Part shown: piece by piece, positions 56,616 through 64,000 of the stretch
Layout: each line of letters opens with the position of its first letter
Position numbering within the stretch: position 1 is the stretch's first letter
Assembly: GCA_015501075.1 (NCBI GenBank)
Contig: JADNYJ010000179.1
Location: forward strand, 1 to 64,000
DNA from: Gymnopilus junonius
Lineage: Eukaryota; Basidiomycota; Agaricomycetes; Agaricales; Galerinaceae
DNA length: 64,000 bases
Direction: 5' to 3'
Position numbers and translations under genes: made by a program
Notes under the pieces: model-generated
Seen by the model: the letters and a program-made list of their open reading frames with translations, nothing else
Told to the model about the DNA's origin: nothing
Database searches by the model: none

Positions 56616-58519
56616 ATGCCGTCGTTCCTTACTGTCGTCAAAGACACTTCGCCATTGCTGGTCTACTCATCGAGCTGGCAAGCTGGGCTTTCAGAATCGG
56701 ATGGGTCACTAGATCAGTTGAGTTATTCACTTTCTTTGCAGTGCATAAACTTACTACGTGCTGTGGCTATTCTTTTGGTCGATCCCAGATACACTCAGAG
56801 TAGCTTCACAGATACTCAAGCGCAGGGCTCGTCCGTCACTTTCAAGTTTTATGGATCTTCCGTTGGGGTGTACGGCGCGAAGCGTGGCAATCACGGGAAC
56901 TATATGGTTTCGTTGGACGGGAATGCGTCCCCCACACTCAATGGCGAAGCCAACCCTGCATTATTCAACCAGACACTTTACAGTCAGGGCATGATGTTGG
57001 GGTTTCATAATCTGACTGTGACCAATAAGGCCAATAATTTTCTTGATATTGATTATGTGAGCCGAGTTCCTTAGGCTTTGGTAGAGTGTTGGTGAACCGA
57101 AGCTGATCTTTTGATTTTGGCTCGAAGATAGCGTTCGAGACTAGTGTTGGGAACGACAACGAGCCTCTTATTGTCAACGCATACCATGATTCACATCCGG
57201 CTTTCTCGTATGCTCCATCTTCTGCTTGGAGCACGAGCCCGGACAATGTTGGGACATTTTCTGGAGCGTCAGGACAGTGCGTCTTCGATTGGTATCTCTG
57301 ACATTTCCGCAATTGTTGAAGAAATGCCCTCTTTCATCCAGCGCGACTTCACAGACCTCTGCAACCGCCACATTTACTTTCCAAGTGAGTTTTTCCGTCT
57401 GCGCTTTGTCGGGATTTCTTTGTCTTTGTCTGATCGCGATCTATGAAGGGCATGTGATGCACCGCGCTCCGTTAGTATTTTGACCATTTTATTGATTCAG
57501 AAATGCAAACAGGCGATGCAGTCGCGCTCTATGGTCCCGTTGGTCCTAACGTGAGCACAAACTATGAGGTTCATGTAGACAATGGCGCCCCAGCGACCTT
57601 CAGTGCGAATAAACAATTCTATCGACCCCAACAGATACTCTTCTATGCCGGCAACCTCGGTCCAGGGCAACACACTCTACAAGTACAAGTTGGGGAGTCA
57701 TCCACAGGCGAGTTTGCGATTGATTATGCTAATGTGTTCTCAACACCCTCATTGGGTGGGAGGCAAGTAATTTTTCCAGAGTTGGCTTTATAACCCAAGT
57801 TACTCATCGACACTATTCGCATCAGCTTCTTGAGCGCGAACACCCTACCCGAGAGGTGAGTTATCATTTCTGCCCAAAAGGTTTGCTCCGTATTTATGAG
57901 GGTTCTTTGATCTACAGCAACCATCTCCCTTCTGGAACAGTGGCAGCGTTGGCAATTACCACCACGCTTGCTATCCTTTCAAGTCTTCTTGCCCTCTACT
58001 TGTTCTGGCGTCAGCGGCGCGAGCTCCTCCAGTATGATATCAAGGATACCATTAAGTCTCCGACTTCTCTGGATGGTCCTAAACCTCACCCGTTCGTGCT
58101 CTCACCGGCTACAGAAAGCAATCAAGGTACCAAGTCGACGGAGGCTCGATACGCTTCTAATTCGATCTATTCGAAATCCTACCCAATCCTGTTCAGACCG
58201 ACTGTTCCGTCACCTCCATCTTCACTTGGCAGTCCGATAGATACAAACTCAATTGTGAACTTTTACACAACCCCAGTGTCTGTAAGTATTTTTCATCATG
58301 ATGACGATGATGATAGTGATGGAGTGAATTAAGCAGGCTTCGCAGGTAACTGTCGCCGGACCAAGTAACAGTCAGGACAGCTCATCGTATGGAAGCAGCA
58401 AGAAGGGAGGACGTGTTGTAAATCTGCAGCCACAGAGATACAATCGTCCGCAGTCGCTGGGTTATGGACCGTCGGCGCCTGAACATCACCCACCTCCAGA
58501 GTATTCATACGACCGATAA
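56616..58519 (+). CDS. Double beta-domain single-pass membrane protein, copy D
   Basis: The tandem duplicate of copy C with the same eight exons: 56616-56716, 56789-57056, 57128-57276, 57342-57384, 57513-57762, 57826-57855, 57918-58281 and 58337-58519. It starts MPSFLTVVKDTSPLLVYSSS. Domain 1 reads VGVYGAKRGNHGNYMVSLDG; domain 2 reads FSYAPSSAWSTSPDNVGTFS, VALYGPVGPNVSTNYEVHV and FAIDYANVFSTPSLGG. The membrane helix is identical to that of C, with LFWRQRRELLQYD after it and PPPEYSYDR at the end. The intron after exon 5 has a GC donor (GCAAGT at 57763) where copy C has GTCAGT. The intron before the last exon is still recognisable as AT-rich with GTAAGT and GCAG. The exon 4/5 phase is one base short, as in C. 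Confidence 0.78.
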
Positions 58520-58956
58520 TAGAAATACTTGCATGGTAAATGGCTTGCGTCTTCTTTTTCATATTAAAAATACTATACATATAGGTCGTGGGGTCTGATT
58601 TTCCTAATTTCCAGCCTAAATTTCTGAGATGCCTTTGGCCAGGAGCCGACTTATTTATTGTTGTTCATTATCTACATTCAGAAGCACAGACATTTTATGT
58701 AATGTTACCCCTTAACCTCCGTTTGTATTCGAGTGGATGTGACGAGGCTTTTGAAGTCGTACTGGTTGGCTGGGTGTCGACTACATATGGATGGTGTGGA
58801 TAAGCTCGATAAGATAACGCAGCCACATCGAAAGGGACTATCATTGTTATCACACCTTGTTCTCTCACCAATTCAACACCAACTCCGCTCCTCCTTGGGA
58901 ATTTATTCTACTTCGCTCCAGCGCTTTTGTAGGAGACTGCCAAATCTATTGAGAAA

Positions 58957-60470
58957 ATGCCTTCGTACTTGACGGAAGATCAAATCAAGAAGGTCAGTAA
59001 ACTTCGGACCAAGGGCACCGCCAGCTTAACCTGGCTGAATAACGCATCCACTGTCTCTAGTTCCATGAAGATGGGTGAGCAGGGGCCTATGATATGGTTG
59101 ATCACGATATAGAGCCAACGTTTGTCCCCAGCTATCTTGTCATCCCTAACTTCCTTTCGAAGGAAGACACTGAATCTCTCCTTACGCGCTCCAAACACCT
59201 TTTAGACGAGTTCGACGTGGAAGACCACCCTCTGGTCAGCTTCAACCGTTTTGCACCTGCGCTTTCTCAAAAATATCTTGGAAATCACAGACAAAGTTTA
59301 CTACTAGTGACGATAACCATGTCGGAGACGACTACTTCTTAAACTCTGGCGATAAGATGTACGTCTCGCGGAAGATAAGATTCTAAAGGGCGCAGTAGCT
59401 AATTATCCAATTTGTTAGCCGATATTTCTTGGAAGAAGACGCTGTGGATACTCAAGGGAGACTGACAAGGGAGAAGCAGAAGGCTGTTAATAAGATTGGC
59501 CACGGTGAGCTTGCTAATCTATGTTCTCATCAAGTTTCAGGCTGACTGACGACGTGTACATTCAATAAGCCCTGCATGAATTGGATCCGGTCTTCCGAAA
59601 GGTTACACTAGAGAATGAGCGACTGAGGACGCTTGTGCGAGATCTGAAATTCCACAGGGACCCGGTAGGCAGGTCATCATGTCTTTAGAGTCGAAATGTT
59701 TCTAACAAACATCTATTAGCACTTCAATCTATGGTTATCACGAAGCAGACTCATATTGGTGGCGCAGGTATGCCTTACATTTCTTGGTGTCTTCCCTGGA
59801 ATGTTCATCACAAATGACAGTGCCTGAGCACAACGACTCGTATGACTGATTTTTCAAACTGACCATTGAACTCGACTAATCCCAGTTCGCGTTAATCAGA
59901 ACATTTCTAGTTAGCATGTTTCTTCTGCTCTCACCTTATTATTTCTGAACTTAGGTCTGCAGTACACAGACCCGCCATCTGCTTTGGGCTTCTGGATCGC
60001 CCTAGAAGAATGCACTTCCACAAATGGCGCACTTTCGTTCCTCCCTGGCTCACATCTTACGACACCTATAACAAAACGATTTGTGCGCCTTGGAAAAGGC
60101 AAAGAAACAGGAATGGAAACTCTGCCCGTTCCAGTTGTCAAGCAAGCTTCGGATTCTTCCCTAGGGCAATATATTTTGGAACCCTGCAAGCCTGGTAAAC
60201 GTTTCTAAGCTTAAACTTACGAGATCTGTCTTATTTATTGTATCTGCAGGTGACTTGGTCTTGATTCACGGTTCGGTATTGCACAAGTCGGAACGTAATA
60301 CAAGTCCCCACACTCGATTTGCCTATACTTTCCACATGATTGAGTCGCCTCCTTTTGCCAACTACGACGAGAAGAATTGGCTCCAGCCAACGAATGAAAT
60401 GCCTTTCTCTCGCATCTTACCTCAAGGAGAAATCAACCAATCGTCTAATTTGCTAATTGGAACAGCGTAA
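58957..60470 (+). CDS. Phytanoyl-CoA dioxygenase (PhyH) family protein
   Basis: An Fe(II)/2-oxoglutarate oxygenase resembling PHYHD1. Ten exons: 58957-58992, 59061-59074, 59132-59234, 59291-59358, 59419-59504, 59570-59664, 59720-59767, 59821-59839, 59955-60194 and 60250-60470. It starts [20 protein letters not shown], then [46 protein letters not shown] and [11 protein letters not shown]. The iron ligands appear in VPEHNDS (HxD), and the distal His lies in [13 protein letters not shown], with HTRFAYTFH supplying the 2-oxoglutarate arginine. [20 protein letters not shown] and SFLPGSHL are typical. Phases fail by one base at exons 6/7 and 8/9, suggesting lost bases near 59664 and 59840-59955. 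A relic of its 5' part lies at 55.7-55.9 kb. Confidence 0.85.
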
Positions 60471-60915
60471 TCCGTTTATCTAGTATCAAGAATATGCTCA
60501 ATGGATCCCGTTTTGTACTACTATGGAGGACTTTGAATACTACTTTTGTTGAAATTTATCAAATAAATAAACTGTCACATTGACGGGCTGTAGTTCTGCC
60601 AAAGTTACTAGGTGCCATAACGTTACTGGATGGGACAAGGATGGGACCTGCATAAGGATGATTATTACATGTTTCAAATGGCATTGATTCTGTGACCTTT
60701 CCTAAGACGCAAAGAGAAATAGGTTAAGTACATTTATCCGACCAACTTTACCGTAAAGTTAAATCGTTTATACTTCATTTCAAAGCCTGAAATTCCGGAC
60801 GGGGATTGTGGGCGCTTGTGGATGACATGTTTGTGCACTGTTTGGCACAGCTTCAGCGAGGCTACCTTGACCAACTTCAAACTTCTCTGTACAGAACTAC
60901 AGTTTCATTCTCAAA

Positions 60916-63121
60916 ATGCATCTCCAGGTCCCTGACTCCTCTCACCTCGACATTTTTATGGACGAATATGACGACCCTGACATCCTTGACTTGGACGATT
61001 TTCAATCCGAGTCCTCGGATATCGATCATTCAAACACTGTTGACTACTTGGATGGCGACCCAGACGCGCATACATTCAGCTATACTCAGAGTTCTGAAGC
61101 TTGTGAAGAAGAAAATGTAGAAATAGAGCCCCAATGTGATGAAGATCCCGAATGCGAATCTGATTCCGATATGTCGACTGTGTGGGTACACCTATGAATA
61201 TCGTCTGTCTGCTAACCACTTTTTCAATGTTCACGCCAGATCGACATCTCACATGGATGCGGTCAATAAAATAGAGGAGATGATACTCTCATTTTTGACG
61301 CAGCTTGCGTTTCCCGGAGGTCATAAGATTGAAGAGTCTTCTGAGCAATCCGATGATGAATTCCGCAAGGCGCCCTCAAGGTCGGATTACAAAGTTGAAA
61401 TTCGACTTGCTGATAGAAGGAAGGAGGATGCCGATGAGTAACAATATGAAATAAGTTGTCCTATCTTTCCTGCTTATCCGATCTGCAGAGCTGGCCCTAC
61501 AAAGTGCCTTCGCTTTCCGAAGAAAAGTAGTGTTGGTAGCGCGAAGACATTCGGTAGATGTCTGGTGGATATATGCGCGAATCTAAAAATTGACTAGAAT
61601 AAATCACCAGCGCAATTGTTCAGAGTGTTGGACCTTGCTCATGAAGCGAAGCTGAACGGTGTACCCACCACCAAACGGTAATTAAATCAAAAGCATTTTG
61701 GGAACCTGCATGTTGATTTCGTTGCAGCGACATCTACTACAAAGACGTTGCCTTGTTCAAGTCACAGAAAGTTGTTGACACGGTAACATAATATGCTGAC
61801 TTCACTTTAGTTTTCGCTGATGCTGTATAAGCTCGTAGATGACCTTGCTGCAACGTTCCAGCTCGAGCGCTCGGATTTGAACATCGTGAGTCCCAGTAGG
61901 CTGTAAACGCAACACCTCCAAAGGGCCGATTTCGATATTTTTTTAGCGCTCCTCTTCGAAAGGGCTTATATGTGGTTCCGGGATTATTATCACTTTATTT
62001 TCTGGAGAGTGTATTCGTGGAAAGGACTCAGAGGTGAGCGACCTAAATGATTATCCTCACAGAGGATGCTTGATGCTCGTTATAGGGAACACTAATCCCA
62101 GCCGGGGAAGACATCGAGACTTTTAGCATTGATGAAAGTATGGCCTGGGTCCTAATTGTAGAAAAAGAGGTGAGCTCAAAATCTTTGTCGCATTTTGCAG
62201 TGTTCACAAACTTGAAGGCGGTTTTCCAAACACTTTGCCGGCTTCAAATCTGCAGCCTTGAGACCACGCCTGGACGAGGAATTATGATAACAGTGCGTAG
62301 AGATTAGCCTTTAGCGAACCAGAAAGCAACAAAGTCCCCAGGGTAAAGGATATCCGGACGTCGCCACACGGCACCTTGTCAAGTCTCTAGCTGATGCTTT
62401 GCCTCGAAGGTATGTAGAAAACTGACCCTAAATTAGTACGGAGCTAACGCCCGGTTAGCATTCCTATCCTGGCTTTGGTCGATGGAGATCCATTTGGCCT
62501 CGACATCTTATCTGTATATAAATATGGCAGCCGAGGGATGCAACATGAGAATGGCAAGTTGGCGGCTCGGCGAATCAAGTGGCTTGGAGTGTGGGCAAGT
62601 GAGCTCGAAAGGTATGACCCGTACACCAGCGTCAAAAATTTTTAATCAGACCGTCGCCTAGGCTGAATATTGACAAAGATCAACTGCTTCCTATCACAAA
62701 ACATGACGAAAAGAAGGTTAGTAAGTTCCATGTTCAGTTACGAATAGATCATAGTATTTTGCAGGCTTTGTCTATGCTGCGTCGAGAACATGTGCCAGCT
62801 AGATGGAGGTAAGATTCCATTGCTCTTGAACGTCCCAGATTTTCAAACCCAGGTTTTAGAAAGGAACTCCAGCATATGTTACACATGCGACGGAAGGTGG
62901 AAATAGAGATATTATCCAGCGGTCAGGTCGACCGAGAAAACAGTCAGGGTATAAGGGAAGAGTCGAAGAGCAGTCAAAGTGGGAAAGACAGGGATATATC
63001 GGAACGCCCTTCACATGGTTTGCTCTTGGAATACATCCGATCTAAGCTGAATGAATTTGTAGCAAAGGCTGGAGGCGGCCAGCACAGAAAGTCAGAAGTA
63101 GGTCAGAGTACTAGAACTTGA
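60916..63121 (+). CDS. SPO11: Meiotic recombination protein SPO11
   Basis: A topoisomerase VI A-type protein that makes the double-strand breaks that start meiotic recombination. About a dozen short introns interrupt it. The N-terminus is acidic (MHLQVPDSSHLDIFMDEYDD). The conserved part begins MDAVNKIEEMILSFLTQLAF, then EIRLADRRKEDAD, FPKKSSVGSAKTF and LDLAHEAKLNGVPTTKR. The catalytic tyrosine block RDIYYKDVALFKSQ (61728) follows, then SSSKGLICGSGIIIT, LIPAGEDIETF, WVLIVEKEAVFQTL (Toprim Glu) and GYPDVATR. VDGDPFGLDILSVYKYGS (62478) carries the DxD metal site. It ends with WLGVWASELERL, then a charged tail and a stop at 63119-63121. All exons I checked join in phase, so the gene looks intact. 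It lies 446 bases after PhyH and 118 bases before the BRCT gene. Confidence 0.92.
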
Positions 63122-63239
63122 AGGTGACCAATTAGCGAGTATTGATTTGCTTACGAGTTTTGAGCTCCGTTTGAAAAGAGAAGAAGGGAGGACTCCAACC
63201 ACCCCAGTTGGCTCAGATATCCATCGCCGGGCAAGACCC

Positions 63240-64000
63240 ATGGCACCAGCGCGTTCCTCAACTCGTCGCGGCGTACATCCAAGCCCGGGTCAATCCACTC
63301 CTCCTGTCCAGGGCACGGAAGACGACGACCCCAATGTCAACAAGGAGCTTTTCCTCGATCCTATGCTTGGCACCCCTCTGGCCATCTACGTCGAGAAAGA
63401 TGTAGAAGACAAGGAGACAATTTCTCAGCTCATTATTGTGAGTAATGAATGATACGCGTTTAAATGAGGTCCAAGAAGCTGCGGATCGCGGTCGTGTACA
63501 CCTCATGAGACACCATCTATGAGTGTCCTTGCTCTAGAATGCACCATTAATTGCGCCTTTTGCTTTCTTTTCTGCTCTACAGAAACATGGAGGCATCGTC
63601 TCACCTGGATATAGCGGCGTAATTTACATCCTCGGTGAGTTGCTGCCAAAATTTGCTGGGAAGAAACTACTTACATATCCCGTTTGTAGTTGACCCTCAC
63701 AAGCCCTCTGGTCAAAACTTATGGCGGCAGTATGCAGGCAAGAAGGGCAAAATCATTCTCAGCGCCAATTGGGTACATGAATGCGTCAAGGCGAACCAAC
63801 TCCAGACTTTCCAGAGCAATTGGGCCGGCTGTAAAGTAACCGGCACTGAAACGTATGTTCTCTCGTAATTTCAGCCATTTCAGTTAATCATAGTCGGGGG
63901 ATATAGTATCTACACGCCCCCGACCTCTCAACTTCCAGAGGAGAACACGGCTCCTGTCAATGCGCCTATACAAACCCTACACGCACATGCCATTCAGGCC
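63240..64000 (+). CDS. BRCT-domain protein, 3' truncated by window edge
   Basis: The start at 63240 reads MAPARSSTRRGVHPSPG, a basic disordered head. A BRCT-like fold follows: LFLDPMLGTPLAIYVEKDVE and DKETISQLI, intron (63438-63582), KHGGIVSPGYSGVIYIL, intron, VDPHKPSGQNLWRQYAGKKG, KIILSANWVHECVKANQLQ. The GG..S and W..C residues of BRCT domains are visible. After another intron (63852-63905) the frame goes on as IYTPPTSQLPEENTAP to the window end. A BRCT at the N-terminus with a following Thr/Pro linker would fit a RAP1-like telomere protein, but the diagnostic Myb domain lies outside the window, so this is a guess. Confidence 0.7.

Noticed and set aside
1..64000. tRNA, rRNA and CRISPR arrays
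   Set aside because: No cloverleaf with conserved A/B boxes, no rRNA-like blocks and no regularly spaced direct repeats were seen by eye; a covariance-model scan would be needed to be sure.

Overview
This window is nuclear DNA from a basidiomycete fungus, almost certainly an Agaricomycete. Coding regions are broken by many short introns (about 50-60 bases, GT-AG with a few GC-AG). The gene families also fit: FunK1-type kinase, F-box/LRR relics, a BTB protein, a fungal Tnp2-like transposase, SPO11, bifunctional THI6, and several lineage-specific families.

Layout. 0-4 kb: a truncated orphan gene, a fragment of a PMT4-type protein mannosyltransferase, and an F-box/LRR-like fragment. 4.3-5.4 kb: gene-free, with clustered short palindromes and a perfect 54-bp palindrome. 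5.46-8.9 kb: two tandem microbial-type PARG genes, both frameshifted. 9.8-10.5 kb: small heat-shock protein. 11.3-19.7 kb: a same-strand trio of Tnp2-like transposase, FunK1 kinase and an Agaricomycete unknown. 20.2-25.8 kb: housekeeping genes (metallophosphoesterase, SUR7/PalI membrane protein, CMD-family protein, and 3-hydroxyisobutyrate dehydrogenase divergent from the CMD gene). 26-29 kb: degraded F-box genes. 30.4-35.5 kb: a long RhoGAP gene. 37.3-39.3 kb: first member (A) of a membrane protein family with two extracellular-type beta domains. 40.2-42.1 kb: mitochondrial carrier. 44.1-45.5 kb: member B (minus strand). 46.0-48.3 kb: THI6. 48.5-49.7 kb: BTB protein. 50.2-52.4 kb: caprin-like RGG protein. 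53.5-58.5 kb: members C and D in tandem. 59.0-60.5 kb: PhyH dioxygenase. 60.9-63.1 kb: SPO11. 63.2 kb to the end: a BRCT protein that runs off the window.

Two themes stand out. First, the A-D family: four diverged copies in 21 kb, of which C and D are a recent tandem duplication. The duplicated unit also carried the 5' part of the neighbouring PhyH gene, left as a relic at 55.7-55.9 kb. Second, many otherwise well-conserved genes carry single-base length changes, mostly losses in short homopolymer runs (sHSP, PARG, RhoGAP, carrier, THI6, caprin-like, PhyH). This pattern suggests either base-calling errors in the assembly or a locus-wide decay process; each broken gene should be read with that in mind. 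Other genes (SPO11, HIBADH, CMD, PalI, FunK1, phosphoesterase) splice cleanly into full-length frames.
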